The position numbers and the translations under genes are program-made. DNA of 47,739 bases from G001797105 sp964528155 (GTDB lineage: Bacteria > Chloroflexota > Anaerolineae > Anaerolineales > E44-bin32), in NCBI GenBank assembly GCA_964528155.1, contig CAZGRL010000022.1, positions 1 through 47,739 on the forward strand, in the 5' to 3' direction. The notes below the pieces were generated by a model. It did not search any database. It saw only the letters and a list, made by a program, of their open reading frames with translations, and was not told where the DNA came from. Positions within the stretch are counted from its first letter, which is position 1, and the number at the start of each line of letters is the position of its first letter. Below, in pieces: positions 1 to 8,884 of this stretch.

Positions 1-383
1 GGCCGGCCTGATTGCATCCGGACCTGATCGACGGCGATCGAAGTCATGTCGGGGAAGGCGTTCAGGTTGAGATCGACCCAATCACCGGATTGTGTCCGCA
101 GCGAGGCCCCCGTGACGCGTCTGGCCTGGGCCGCTTGAACTTCAGGCATGGCCGCAACGGCGCGTGCCAGGCCGTCTTTAAAGGAGGACACGCGGATGTG
201 CAGGCTGGCCGGGTTCCCGGCGGCGTATGAGCCGAATAGATCGCGCCGGACGATGATCCCGGCATGGTTGATCATTCCGACGGCCGCCACGCCGACGGCA
301 ATGGAGAACACGACCAGGAGCGAGCGCGACTTGTTGCTCCAGGTATCCTTGAGGATCTTCGTCCAGCGCGTAGGGATGATCAA
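1..383 (-). CDS. FtsX/MacB-family ABC transporter permease, N-terminal part (runs off the window edge)
   Basis: Reading the minus strand from a TTG at 383-381 gives an uninterrupted frame to the window edge. It starts with a cytoplasmic stretch (LIIPTRWTKILKDTWSNKSR), then a hydrophobic segment (SLLVVFSIAVGVAAVGMI), then a periplasmic-looking domain that discusses no catalytic motif. This is the usual start of MacB/FtsX-type permeases (first TM helix followed by the MacB periplasmic core domain). A GAGAGG ribosome-binding site lies 8 nt before the TTG and decides the start. It lies 118 nt downstream of the ATPase gene at 502-1275 on the same strand, so the two probably form one exporter operon. 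The C-terminal TM helices are outside the window. Family call is firm; substrate unknown. Confidence 0.8.
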   Translation of the reverse strand, partial: MIIPTRWTKILKDTWSNKSRSLLVVFSIAVGVAAVGMINHAGIIVRRDLFGSYAAGNPASLHIRVSSFKDGLARAVAAMPEVQAAQARRVTGASLRTQSGDWVDLNLNAFPDMTSIAVDQVRMQSGR

Positions 384-501
384 AGAAGCAGACCTCTCAA
401 ATGCTCGGGCGGGGAGACACATCTTCGACAGCGGACGCTCAAGCGGTATGTGCTACCAGGAAGGTGCTCGACATCGGCCGGATCAGCGACAAATCGATGG
501 A

Positions 502-1275
502 TCATCGCCCGTTTGTCCCCTGGGAGATCATTCCATCTTCGATTTCGATCACCCGGCCAGCGCGTCGCGACAGCTCCTTGTCGTGTGTGACAATGAGCAA
601 CGTCCGTCCTCGCTCGACAAGTCCCTCGAATAGATTCATGATCTCCCCGGCGGTGTGCGAGTCAAGATTGCCTGTCGGTTCGTCGGCGACGAGCAGGCCG
701 GGGTCGTTCGCCAGCGCCCGAGCGATGGCAACCCTTTGCTGCTGTCCGCCGGATATCTTCGAAGGGACCTTGCGCGCGTGGTCTGCCAGCCCGACCTGAG
801 CCAGCAGATCGAGCGCTCTGTCGCGCCGCTCGGTGATCGGGTATTCGCCGCTGAAATCCATGGCCAGGGTGATGTTTTCGATCAATGAGAGCGAAGGCAG
901 CAGTTGGAAGAACTGAAAGACGACCCCCAGGTTTTTGCCGCGCCAACGGGCGAGCCGGTCATCCGCCATGGAGTGGATTGTTACCCCGTCGATGAGGACT
1001 TCGCCGGAGGTGGGGCGGTCGATCCCGGTGATCATGTTGATCAGCGTCGACTTGCCCGCCCCGGACCTCCCGTGGACCGCGACGAACTCGCCGGGCCAGA
1101 CACGCATGTCGACGCCGCGCAACGCCGGGAAATCACCGGCCGAGGTGTGATAGGCCTTATGTAAACCCCGAACATCGATGCGCGGCGAGCCGGACGGCGC
1201 AGCTACAGTCGGCTGGGGCTGATTGTGACGACTCAACGTTGACCCTGATCCTGCTTCGCCTGGCCGGGTGGGCAT
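502..1275 (-). CDS. ABC transporter ATP-binding protein, LolD/MacB type
   Basis: Cytoplasmic ATPase that would power the adjacent FtsX-like permease (export of lipoprotein, peptide or drug; substrate not evident). From the ATG at 1275 the protein is 257 aa. Walker A GRSGAGKS is at about residues 69-76, a Q-loop in VFQFFQLLP near 119-127, the signature ISGGQ near 174-178 and Walker B/D-loop LLVADEPTGNLD near 194-205. The arrangement and the short QxxxL-type Q-loop are typical of the LolD/MacB/FtsE group. A longer reading from 1377 adds 34 residues without family character, and an AGGGG motif upstream of 1275 favours the shorter form, though its spacing (about 13 nt) is loose. About 25 residues of Pro/Ser-rich sequence precede the ATPase fold. 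Confidence 0.9.
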   Translation of the reverse strand: MPTRPGEAGSGSTLSRHNQPQPTVAAPSGSPRIDVRGLHKAYHTSAGDFPALRGVDMRVWPGEFVAVHGRSGAGKSTLINMITGIDRPTSGEVLIDGVTIHSMADDRLARWRGKNLGVVFQFFQLLPSLSLIENITLAMDFSGEYPITERRDRALDLLAQVGLADHARKVPSKISGGQQQRVAIARALANDPGLLVADEPTGNLDSHTAGEIMNLFEGLVERGRTLLIVTHDKELSRRAGRVIEIEDGMISQGTNGR

Positions 1276-1816
1276 CCAACGCTCGGCGCCCCTTGAGCCG
1301 GCGACATGTATGGATAATCTGCCGGAGGGCAAACATGCAATGCTACCACAGGATATTCGGGCGAGGCCGTCGGGCACATTACAGTCTGCTTACAGTCTGC
1401 GTTAGGCGGCGCCTCGGAGTCCGTCGACGGTTCGGCGCGGGCCGGTCGGGAGAGGATCTGAGCGTGCGGAGGCGAACGCCGTAGTGGCAGACTTCGAAGG
1501 GCAACTGTCGACTCTCAAAGCGGGAGACTAAAGCAATCGTTTGGGATGGGTGGCGAATCCGCCTGGACGACCCCACACACCAATTTTGGCGGGTGGATGT
1601 GTCACTCGGTCCCCTTGACCCGCATGATTCAAGGGCAAGATGACCCCAGATATTGATGCCGGGGGGCGACAGCGCTAGACTCTCCATGAAAGTGCATTCC
1701 GCCGAGCAACGAGGATCCCGGAAAAGGCGACAGGTTCGTCGGTTCCCTGACACAAGTTCAGACAATCTCGTCCTGTCAGGCATCTTTTTGCGTGTGAGCG
1801 GCGCCGGGAGGCAGTC
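1276..1816. other. Intergenic region between divergent genes with one dyad
   Basis: 541 bases separate the divergently read exporter ATPase and hydrolase genes, so both promoters should lie here. No convincing gene is seen. One perfect dyad, CCCTTGA (1612-1618) - 10 nt - TCAAGGG (1629-1635), is a possible operator; the TTGACC inside it could serve as a -35 element but no good -10 follows. Longer open frames on the minus strand overlap the hydrolase start and look like noise. Confidence 0.4.
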
Positions 1817-2695
1817 ATGACCGTCAATCAGGGAGAAGGCTACGTAAATGTGCCGGGGGGGAGGGTGTGGTACCGGATCGCCGGGGCCGGAGACGCGCTG
1901 CCGCTCCTGACCCTGCACGGCGGGCCGGGCATGCCGTCGGACTACCTCTCCCCGCTCGAGGCGCTAGGCGATGAGCGACCCGTCGTCCGCTACGATCAGC
2001 TGGGCTGTGGTGAGTCGGACCAACCCGAGGACGCCAGCCTTTGGCAACTGGGGCGTTTCGCGGACGAACTGCGTAGCGTGCGCCAATCCCTGGGTCTGGA
2101 GCGTTTCCACCTCCTGGGCCATTCCTGGGGGAGCATGTTGGGAGTCGAATACGCGTTGACTCAACCTCGGGGCCTCGTCAGCCTGATCTTGGCCGGGCCT
2201 TGCTTGAGCGTGCGGCGCTGGCTAGAGGATGTCGAGCACTATCGTGCGGCGCTGCCGGAAGAAACGCAACGTACGCTCGACGTCCACGAGGAGGCGGGCA
2301 CGATCGAAAGCCCCGAATACCTGGCAGCCGCCATGGTGTTCTACAAGCGTCACTTCTGTCGGATGGACCCGTGGCCAGAGTACCTGCAGCGCACGTGGGA
2401 TCGGATTGGGTTTCCGGTGTACGTTACCATGTGGGGGCCGACAGAATTCACTCAAACCGGGAATCTGCGCGATTTCGAGCGCGTGGATCGACTGCGCGAG
2501 ATCCACGTTCCGACGTTGTTCACATGCGGACGCTACGATGAGGCCTCGCCCGGGGCGACGTCGATGTACGCCCGGGAAATCACGGGCGCCGAAGTCGTGG
2601 TCTTCGAGAACAGCTCACATACGCCGCATGTCGAGGAAGAGGCGGGGTACGTCCGAGCAGTGAGAGATTTCCTCAGGCAGGCGGAGCGCTCCTGA
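1817..2695 (+). CDS. Alpha/beta hydrolase, proline iminopeptidase-like (peptidase family S33)
   Basis: 292-aa alpha/beta hydrolase, expected to cleave N-terminal proline or other residues from short peptides in the cytoplasm. The oxyanion-hole motif LHGGPGMPSDYL (33-44) is the hallmark of the tricorn-interacting factor F1/proline iminopeptidase group. The nucleophile elbow is GHSWGS with Ser103, the acid is likely Asp241 (GRYDEASP) and the histidine His268 (SSHTPH). A lid domain lies between about 130 and 210. The GTG/ATG context places the start at 1817 (ATG, gcagtc before it; the ribosome site is a weak GGGAGGCAG). It is monocistronic: a hairpin follows 10 nt after the stop. Alternative substrates (esters, epoxides) cannot be excluded from sequence. 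Confidence 0.88.
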   Translation: MTVNQGEGYVNVPGGRVWYRIAGAGDALPLLTLHGGPGMPSDYLSPLEALGDERPVVRYDQLGCGESDQPEDASLWQLGRFADELRSVRQSLGLERFHLLGHSWGSMLGVEYALTQPRGLVSLILAGPCLSVRRWLEDVEHYRAALPEETQRTLDVHEEAGTIESPEYLAAAMVFYKRHFCRMDPWPEYLQRTWDRIGFPVYVTMWGPTEFTQTGNLRDFERVDRLREIHVPTLFTCGRYDEASPGATSMYAREITGAEVVVFENSSHTPHVEEEAGYVRAVRDFLRQAERS

Positions 2696-2704
2696 ATCGC
2701 CGGC

Positions 2705-2723
2705 GGCCGGGACATTCCCGGCC
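2705..2723 (+). terminator. Hairpin after the hydrolase gene
   Basis: GGCCGGGA - CAT - TCCCGGCC forms a perfect 8-bp stem 10 nt after the hydrolase stop codon. There is no T-run after it, so it is a terminator candidate by position and stem strength only. Confidence 0.45.
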
Positions 2724-2781
2724 CGTCTGCGCATTCCTCGCGACACCCGGAGAGGGGATGTCTTCCAAGGGCACATGCCGA

Positions 2782-2826
2782 GTGCGCCGCAGGCGCCCTT
2801 GGGTGAAATACGCGCCTGCGGCGCAC
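2782..2826. repeat. Perfect 15-bp inverted repeat
   Basis: GTGCGCCGCAGGCGC (2782-2796) is the exact reverse complement of 2812-2826, with a 15-nt spacer. It sits in the 327-base gene-free stretch 2696-3022 between the hydrolase and the nucleotidyltransferase-like gene. It may act as a second terminator or be a palindromic repeat element. Nothing else is recognised in this stretch. Confidence 0.75.
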
Positions 2827-3022
2827 CCTCAGCGCCCGAAGAGAAGATTCTCTATCCTGCTCCCGATACGAGACCATGCTGCCGGATTTCGTGCGGGCTG
2901 GTTGGACGATCGGAGTATTGACCTGCATCTGATGATGGGTTTATGCTTGATGTCAGCAGCTTGCGACCCCAGGGGGCGGGCCGCACTATCGAACGAAGCT
3001 GCGCTCCCCATGGGCCCTCGTC

Positions 3023-3805
3023 GTGAGCGGAAGTGAGCCCCTTGCACCGCAAGCCAATCCCGGCCAGATGCGTGAAGAGGCCAAACGCATCCTTGGAGAA
3101 GCGCGTCAGTCGGGGGTGACCCTGCGCTTGCTCGGTGCCCTTGCCTTCGAGTATCAGTGCCCGCGATTCAACCATCTGCGCGAAGCGATGGGGAGGGTCC
3201 TCTCCGATCTCGACCTCGTTTCGATTTCTGACCAGTGGCAGCAAGTCACCCAGTTCCTCGATGGATTAGGCTATACGTTTGACGAGCGCTACGCCATGCT
3301 GCATGGCAACGAGCGCCTGATCTTCTTCCATGACGATGGGTTTCGTGTGGACGTCTTTTTCGATCGTCTGGACATGTGCCATGTGGTGGACTTCCGTGGG
3401 CGTCTGGGAATCGATTCGATGACCATATCTGTTACGGACCTGTTGCTCGAGAAACTCCAAATCGTTCGTATCACCCAGAAGGATGTGATCGATACGATCG
3501 TCTTGCTTCGAGAGCACGAAGTCGAAGAGGACGAATCGGAGATCAACGCGGCGCACATCGCGTCGCGTTTCGCAGGTGACTGGGGATTCTATTACACCGC
3601 CACCGAGAATCTGAAGTTTGTTCGAAGTCGGTCATTGAATGAATTTCAGGCCCTGGAGAAAGTGGACAGGGACATCGTTGGTGCGCGCATTGACCGTCTC
3701 CTGGAGAGGATTGAATCCGAGCCCAAGACCCCGTCGTGGAGGCTCCGATCGAAAATCGGCCCCAAAGTCCGTTGGTACAAGGAGGTTGGAGACCTGACAC
3801 GTTAG
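3023..3805 (+). CDS. Nucleotidyltransferase-fold protein (AbiEii/minimal-nucleotidyltransferase-like)
   Basis: 260-aa soluble protein. The region around residues 35-140 resembles the nucleotidyltransferase fold of AbiEii-like and DUF6036-like proteins: VTLRLLGALAFEYQ, then a DLDLV strand (about 63-67) and a later RVDVFFD strand (about 107-113), which together could give the Asp metal ligands. The C-terminal half is helical and charged with no known domain. The GTG at 3023 is taken as start; ATG at 3068 is an alternative, and neither has a clear ribosome-binding site. There is no toxin or antitoxin partner next to it, so a role as a toxin-type nucleotidyltransferase is only an inference. It could equally be a housekeeping nucleotidyl-transfer protein. 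Confidence 0.6.
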   Translation: MSGSEPLAPQANPGQMREEAKRILGEARQSGVTLRLLGALAFEYQCPRFNHLREAMGRVLSDLDLVSISDQWQQVTQFLDGLGYTFDERYAMLHGNERLIFFHDDGFRVDVFFDRLDMCHVVDFRGRLGIDSMTISVTDLLLEKLQIVRITQKDVIDTIVLLREHEVEEDESEINAAHIASRFAGDWGFYYTATENLKFVRSRSLNEFQALEKVDRDIVGARIDRLLERIESEPKTPSWRLRSKIGPKVRWYKEVGDLTR

Positions 3806-3840
3806 CAGCGGGGGGACATACAACTCCCATCTTTCGCCAG

Positions 3841-3916
3841 AAAGGAGGTGATGCCGCGCGATCTTCGTTCCGATCTGAAAGCATCATCTTGTATGGTGCG
3901 TTCCGCCTGTAAATGA
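3841..3916 (+). promoter_or_regulatory. Extended Shine-Dalgarno with a 21-codon upstream frame, leader of the permease gene
   Basis: AAGGAGGTGAT at 3842-3852 is an 11-nt exact complement of the usual 16S rRNA 3' end. It overlaps an ATG at 3851 that opens a 21-codon frame ending in TGA at 3914-3916, 15 nt before the permease start. The spacing between GGAGG and that ATG (2 nt) is too short for ordinary initiation, so either the site only loads ribosomes (standby) or the short frame is a leader peptide. The permease has its own CGGAGG 8 nt before its ATG. Confidence 0.35.
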
Positions 3917-3931
3917 CCGGAGGCAAAATCA

Positions 3932-5578
3932 ATGTCAGCCACATCTGAGATGGCACGTGGCGCATTTCGGCGGACGGCGTCGGGCCTGACGCGCGAGATG
4001 TCGCCCGTGCACCACTGGATCTACAACGTCTTTACCCTTCTCGTTCTGACCGGTGCGGCTTTCTACTACCTTTGGGCCCCGGGTGTTTACCCGGGAACGA
4101 ACCCCGTCCTGGGCCTGGTTGTCGCCACGATCGCCATCGTCCCAATCTACACCGGATACTCCATGCTGGCCTCAGCGATGCCTCGGAGCGGAGGCGACTA
4201 CGTCTTTCAAAGTCGAATTCTTCCTCCGGCGCTGGCCTTCACCGCTCTCTTTGCCCAGGTCATCTGGTTGTGGTACTGGCTTGAGCTGAGCGGCTTCTGG
4301 ATCGCCAGTATGGTCTTTTCACCTCTATTCTCCATGCTGGGTTTCTACACCGGGAGCAGCGGCCTTCTCGCCGTGGCGTCATGGTTCAGCTCGCAGCAAG
4401 GCGTCTTCTTAAGCGCGATCATCACCAACCTGGTAGTCGCCATTGCTTTCTTGCCAGGGCTGCGGGCATACCTGAAGATCCAATGGTTCCTCTTCGCCGG
4501 CGTGGTGATCAGCATCCTGGCCATGTTCTTCGTTCTGCTGACGACATCGCACGCGGCGTTCGTCGCCAATTTCAACAGTCTTATGGCGGCGTTTGATCCC
4601 TCCCAGACTAACTACTACCAGTTCGTCATCGACACAGCAAAAGCCAACGGGTTTTCGGCGACCGCTGGAGGCGGCCTGGCCGGCCTCATCGGCGTGGTGG
4701 CCATCGCCTGGTTCAACCTGATCTGGGCGGTTTGGTCGATGCCTAACCTGGGAGAGATCAAGCACGCCAACAGCTTCAGCAAGCTGAACTGGGTGATGCA
4801 GCTTTCATTGCTGTTCGGTTTCCTGGTTCTGGCCGGGACCATCGCCCTGTTGATCAAGGTCTGTGGAGGCGAGTTCTTGCAGGCAGCAGGATTCAACTGG
4901 TGGAACGGCACGATCGACTATCCGGTCTTGCCTTATTCCAGCATCCTGACCTCGGTGATGGGAGGATCGGGCATCCTGGTCGTCCTGGTCTTGGTCGGCT
5001 TCTTCACCCAAGCGGTTCAGCAGACGTTTAACTGCTTCGTCGGTGGGACGCGCCTGATCGTCGCCATGAGCATGGATCGCGTGCTGCCGGAAGGGCTGGG
5101 GAAGATCAGTCGCCGATTCCGCGGCTCGCCGGTCAACGCCATCTTGTTCCTGCTCATCGGTGGAGAGGCGTTGGCAGTGTTGTTCCTGATCGCGCCGAAC
5201 GTCGAGAGCTACGCGCTCTCCACGGCTCTGACTGCCACGTTCTACCAGACGCTCACTCTCTTGGCGGCGGCGCTCTTCCCATGGTTGGCCAAGTCTATTT
5301 TCGAGGCTTCGCCGATCTCAAAGTACAAAGTGGGAGGAGTCCCGCTTGTGACGATATGCGGCGCATGGGGCGTGTTGGTCGGCGTGGTGCTCATCGTGTT
5401 CTACCTGACCGACCCTGGACTCGGCCTGCGCCCACTGCCTGGCGAAACCCTGCTCGGGTTTGTCGGCATGTTGGGCGTGTTCGTGTTCGCCTTCGTCTGG
5501 TTCTGGGTGGCACGCGCCATGAACAAATCACGAGGGATCGACATTGACCTGAACTTCAAGGAGATCCCGCCCGCATAA
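3932..5578 (+). CDS. APC-superfamily amino acid permease
   Basis: 548-aa integral membrane protein with roughly 12-14 hydrophobic helices beginning near residue 28 (HHWIYNVFTLLVLTGAAFYYLW). After the first helix comes YTGYSMLASAMPRSGGDYVF, the conserved APC-family sequence around TM2-3 (MPRSGGxY). It should import amino acids or polyamines by cation symport or exchange; the substrate is not evident. The start ATG has CGGAGG 8 nt upstream. A leader with an extended ribosome-binding site precedes it. The TTG-started metallophosphoesterase follows 153 nt later on the same strand, possibly cotranscribed. The length is slightly larger than the 450-500 aa typical for the family, owing to a long N-terminal tail and extra C-terminal helices. 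Confidence 0.9.
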   Translation: MSATSEMARGAFRRTASGLTREMSPVHHWIYNVFTLLVLTGAAFYYLWAPGVYPGTNPVLGLVVATIAIVPIYTGYSMLASAMPRSGGDYVFQSRILPPALAFTALFAQVIWLWYWLELSGFWIASMVFSPLFSMLGFYTGSSGLLAVASWFSSQQGVFLSAIITNLVVAIAFLPGLRAYLKIQWFLFAGVVISILAMFFVLLTTSHAAFVANFNSLMAAFDPSQTNYYQFVIDTAKANGFSATAGGGLAGLIGVVAIAWFNLIWAVWSMPNLGEIKHANSFSKLNWVMQLSLLFGFLVLAGTIALLIKVCGGEFLQAAGFNWWNGTIDYPVLPYSSILTSVMGGSGILVVLVLVGFFTQAVQQTFNCFVGGTRLIVAMSMDRVLPEGLGKISRRFRGSPVNAILFLLIGGEALAVLFLIAPNVESYALSTALTATFYQTLTLLAAALFPWLAKSIFEASPISKYKVGGVPLVTICGAWGVLVGVVLIVFYLTDPGLGLRPLPGETLLGFVGMLGVFVFAFVWFWVARAMNKSRGIDIDLNFKEIPPA

Positions 5579-5731
5579 TCCTCCCGGACGGGAATGGAGA
5601 TCGTCCGCGCACAACAAAGCCGGGTAGCATCAAGGACACGTCCTGGGTCGGAGTCTCAGCCGACCCGGGACGTGCCGGCGGGCTCGCATGGTCGGGCCGT
5701 CCCTGACGGCCTCAGCTGCGGAGGTGGATCG

Positions 5732-6715
5732 TTGGGCCTTTTCCGGAGCAAGTCCTCGTCTCAGGCATCTTTCACGCGCGTATTCTTCACGACAGACGTG
5801 CACGGCTCAGAGCCGGCTTTCCTCAAATTCCTTGGAGCAGCGAGCCATTATGCCGCCAACGTACTTGTACTTGGAGGCGACATCACCGGGAAGATGCTGA
5901 TCTCGGTGATCGAACAGCCCGACGGTTGGTACGCGTTCTTGTTCGGCAAGCGCATCTCTGCCCAGAGTGAGTCCGAGCTGGCCGGGCTGGAGAACGTGAT
6001 CCGGACCAACGGCTTCTACCCATATCGAACCACACCGGACGAGGTCGCCGCCCTCGAACAGGATCCAGAAGGGGTGGATCAACTCTTCAGTCACTTGATG
6101 AAGGAGTCGGTGGCGCGCTGGGTCCAGATGGCCGAGGACAAGCTGGGCGGGAGTGGTGTGAAGGTTTACATCTCACTGGGCAACGATGATCGAGATGACC
6201 TGATCCCGGCGCTGCAAGGATCGAAGGTCGTGACATACCCGGATGGCCGGGTGGTTCCATTGGATTACAAACACGAGATGGCGAGTGTCGGGTATGGCAA
6301 CATGACTCCGTGGAAATGCCCGCGGGACCTTCCGGAAGAGGAGCTAGCCGAAAAGATCGAGGAGGCCGTGTCGGGGGTGAGAGACATGGATCACTGTGTC
6401 TTCAACTTCCATGTCCCGCCATACGATACAGATCTCGATCTGGCGCCCGAGCTCGACGCTGAACTCCGGCCTGTCCTGACGGCTGGCCAGCCGAACATCG
6501 TACCGGTAGGGAGTATCGCCGTCCGCGCGGCCATCGAGCGCTACCAGCCTCTGGCAGGCTTGCATGGACATGTCCACGAGAGCAGGGGGGTGACCAAGAT
6601 CGGCAGGACAGTGTGCATCAACCCTGGAAGCGAGTACTCCGAGGGTCTGCTTCGAGGGGTCTTGCTCAACTTGAGGGACGGCCGCGTCCTGAGCCATCAG
6701 TTCGTCTCAGGATAA
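5732..6715 (+). CDS. Calcineurin-like metallophosphoesterase
   Basis: Cytoplasmic phosphohydrolase of the calcineurin-like fold, about 327 aa. Counting from the chosen start, motifs run in order: TTDVHG near the N-terminus (D-x-H metal ligands), GGDI, LGNDDR (usually GNHE/GNxD), NFHVPP and HGHVHES near the C-terminus (H-x-H ligands). The start is taken as TTG at 5732 because GGAGGT lies 6 nt before it; the upstream frame back to 5594 codes for low-complexity, non-family sequence. GND instead of GNH replaces the catalytic histidine, as in the MJ0912/YfcE-like branches. An insertion of about 100 residues between GGDI and GNDD is unusual. It lies downstream of the amino acid permease. Substrate (phosphodiester, nucleotide or other) is unknown. 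Confidence 0.85.
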   Translation: MGLFRSKSSSQASFTRVFFTTDVHGSEPAFLKFLGAASHYAANVLVLGGDITGKMLISVIEQPDGWYAFLFGKRISAQSESELAGLENVIRTNGFYPYRTTPDEVAALEQDPEGVDQLFSHLMKESVARWVQMAEDKLGGSGVKVYISLGNDDRDDLIPALQGSKVVTYPDGRVVPLDYKHEMASVGYGNMTPWKCPRDLPEEELAEKIEEAVSGVRDMDHCVFNFHVPPYDTDLDLAPELDAELRPVLTAGQPNIVPVGSIAVRAAIERYQPLAGLHGHVHESRGVTKIGRTVCINPGSEYSEGLLRGVLLNLRDGRVLSHQFVSG

Positions 6716-6901
6716 GCCACGCCTCGCTGGCGGTGAAGGAGTCTTTCCCCTCCGGGGTCATGTCCGAGGATTGAAGAAGCAACGCGGTCGCCGCGAGGAG
6801 GAGAAGGCTTCCCTGATCAGAGGAGGGGCCGCACACTCATCGCCCTTCTGCTTGCTACGCCCGACTGCGGAATGGGAGGCGATCGGAGGGAAGTCGGGTG
6901 A

Positions 6902-7444
6902 TCACGGCCGCTTCCTTTTCGCCAGCGATCGCACCAGCTCGAGATCAAGTTCGCCTTTCTGACCCCAACCGCGCTTGCCGCCGGCGATCTCCGGCCGGAA
7001 GCGCTCGTAAAGGATGTACGCCCTTCCAGCGAGTTCGTCAGGTGAGTAGCTGGAGGCCAGCTCGATCATCGCCTGGCGCACATCGTCGAGCGCATCGCCG
7101 AACTTGCTCAGCAGGTACTTCTCGACCGAAGCCGGCTCGATCGGTTGGTCTTTGACAACCGCCCGTACCCCGTCCTTGGTGTTCTTGGCAGGCACAGCCC
7201 GGCCGCATACCTCGATCCAGAAATCCTCGCCAAGCCCGACTTTCTTCTGAGTCTCGCCGCCTTCGATCGACTCGGGGCTGTGATAGATCCCCAGGCGGCG
7301 GCCTTTGGATTGGGCGTTCAAGCCTGCTACAGCCTTGCCCAGCGTGAGCGCGGCCTGATGATCGAACCCGACTCCTTCGGCAACGATGCCTGCCCAAAGG
7401 GTCAACACTGGAGCGCGATTGATTTGCAGCGTCTTCACAGCCAT
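6902..7444 (-). CDS. Conserved hypothetical protein
   Basis: 180-aa soluble protein read from the ATG at 7444, which has AGGAGGT 5 nt upstream. I do not recognise a named domain. The N-terminus (TLQINRAPVLTLWAGIVAEG) and the following segment GKAVAGLNAQSKGRRLG look like a conserved DNA- or nucleotide-interacting small protein; the middle is mixed alpha/beta and the C-terminus is basic (AKRKRP). It begins 57 nt after the stop of the MFS transporter on the same strand, so it may be the last gene of that transcript. Function is not assigned. Confidence 0.65.
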   Translation of the reverse strand: MAVKTLQINRAPVLTLWAGIVAEGVGFDHQAALTLGKAVAGLNAQSKGRRLGIYHSPESIEGGETQKKVGLGEDFWIEVCGRAVPAKNTKDGVRAVVKDQPIEPASVEKYLLSKFGDALDDVRQAMIELASSYSPDELAGRAYILYERFRPEIAGGKRGWGQKGELDLELVRSLAKRKRP

Positions 7445-7500
7445 GGCTACCTCCTGCTAGTGGCGCAGACGCAAGCCGGTCAGGTTCCCGTCGACACAGC

Positions 7501-8751
7501 TCAGCCTGCTCCTACCACTTCGGGTTCTGGGAGAGGCGAGGTCGCCAGACGCTCTCGCAGCCGCACGTGAAGCAACAGGAAGCCTGCGACGGCGAGTGCG
7601 AGGAGGCATCCCGACAAGTACCAGACCCAGTTGGGGTTGAAGGTGTCCAGGATCACACCCGCCGCCCACGGCCCGACCGCTGACGGGATGGTCCAGGCCA
7701 TCGCGAAGGTCGCCATATATCGCCCGCGCATTTCGGCTGGAGCAAGCCGCGCCACCAAGGCCTGCGCGACCGGAATCACGATCATCTCACCAACTGTGAC
7801 GAGCAGCATCCCGACGGCGAACATCGAATAGGCCGACACGAAGCCGAATGAGCTGAAGCCGATCAAGTAGAAAGCGCTCCCCAGCGCGAGCATGATCATC
7901 TCCGGATGGCGCTTGGTCCAGCGCGTGATCGAAAACTGCGTCAGCACGACCAATGTCGCGTTCATGCTCATCAGGAAGCCGTATCCCTGAGTGGGAATGC
8001 CGTGCACGTCGCGCAGATACACCGAGAAGGTGCTGTAGAGCTGGACGTAGACCAAATTCATGATCATGGAAATGATCAGGAAGGAGGCGAAACTGCCGTC
8101 GGACAGACCCTTCAGGTAACCCCGGAAAGTCTGGGCGAGGCTCTCAACCTTGGCCTCAGGACTGCGTTCGGGCATCGTCTCGGGGATCAGTCGGTAGATA
8201 ATGGCGGCGGTAATGATGCTGGAGATAGCGTCCAAGATGAAGAGCAACAGGTAGGATTGGGCGGCCAGAAGCCCGGCGATGGTCGGGCCGACCATCCACG
8301 AGACATTACGCGCCACGCGCAGAATGCCGTATCCTTCGGCGCGCCGGTCTTCGCGCAACATGTCGGCGACCATGGCGCTTTGGGCCGGCCAGGCGACGTC
8401 CGAGAGCAGGCCGACGACCACCACGAGTGGGAAGAAGACGGCGTAGACATTGACCAGCCCCATCGACACGCTGCTGACTGCGCTGAAAACCAGACCAAAC
8501 AGCAACAAGGCCCTGCGACCGATACGATCGGTGAGAGCGCCGCCCAGCATGCTCCCGAAGAAGCCGGCGACGGAGAAGATTCCCAGCAGGACGCCGGCCT
8601 CGGTCATTCCGACGTCGAATTTCTGGGTGATGTACAGCGCGAAGAAAGGGAAGATCATGGTGCTGCCGACGCCGTCGATGAAAGACGCGCCGACCAGGAT
8701 CCAGAATCTGGAAGGGAACTCGTGATAGGCGGTGCGTATCCGATTCAACAT
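7501..8751 (-). CDS. MFS transporter, drug-efflux type
   Basis: 416-aa, 12-helix major facilitator protein. The conserved loop 2-3 motif reads GGALTDRIGRRALLLFG (family consensus GxLaDrxGrkxxl), and the second half begins after a charged central loop (PETMPERSPEAKVES). It probably exports small molecules by proton antiport; the substrate is unknown. The start is set at the ATG 8751 (MLNRIRTAYHEFPSRFW); an upstream reading to 8814 adds 21 residues that are not membrane-like. There is no clear ribosome-binding site for either. The hypothetical gene at 6902-7444 follows on the same strand. Confidence 0.88.
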   Translation of the reverse strand: MLNRIRTAYHEFPSRFWILVGASFIDGVGSTMIFPFFALYITQKFDVGMTEAGVLLGIFSVAGFFGSMLGGALTDRIGRRALLLFGLVFSAVSSVSMGLVNVYAVFFPLVVVVGLLSDVAWPAQSAMVADMLREDRRAEGYGILRVARNVSWMVGPTIAGLLAAQSYLLLFILDAISSIITAAIIYRLIPETMPERSPEAKVESLAQTFRGYLKGLSDGSFASFLIISMIMNLVYVQLYSTFSVYLRDVHGIPTQGYGFLMSMNATLVVLTQFSITRWTKRHPEMIMLALGSAFYLIGFSSFGFVSAYSMFAVGMLLVTVGEMIVIPVAQALVARLAPAEMRGRYMATFAMAWTIPSAVGPWAAGVILDTFNPNWVWYLSGCLLALAVAGFLLLHVRLRERLATSPLPEPEVVGAG

Positions 8752-8884
8752 CGCATGATCGACATTCGAGGAGTGCGCAGGGCCAGCGAAGATTCGCCGC
8801 CAGCGAGCCTCCAATCTGTGATGCCCTGAGATATCGCGGCGAACCGGAATGTTACCATACGCGACATCTTCAGTACGAGGACAC

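Noticed and set aside
1379..1918. Minus-strand frame of 179 codons upstream of the hydrolase
   Set aside because: It overlaps the hydrolase start antisense, has no ribosome-binding site and contains no domain-like sequence.
7906..8829. Plus-strand frame of 307 codons across the MFS gene
   Set aside because: Antisense to the transporter, with Asp/His/Gln-rich sequence typical of complementary-strand frames.
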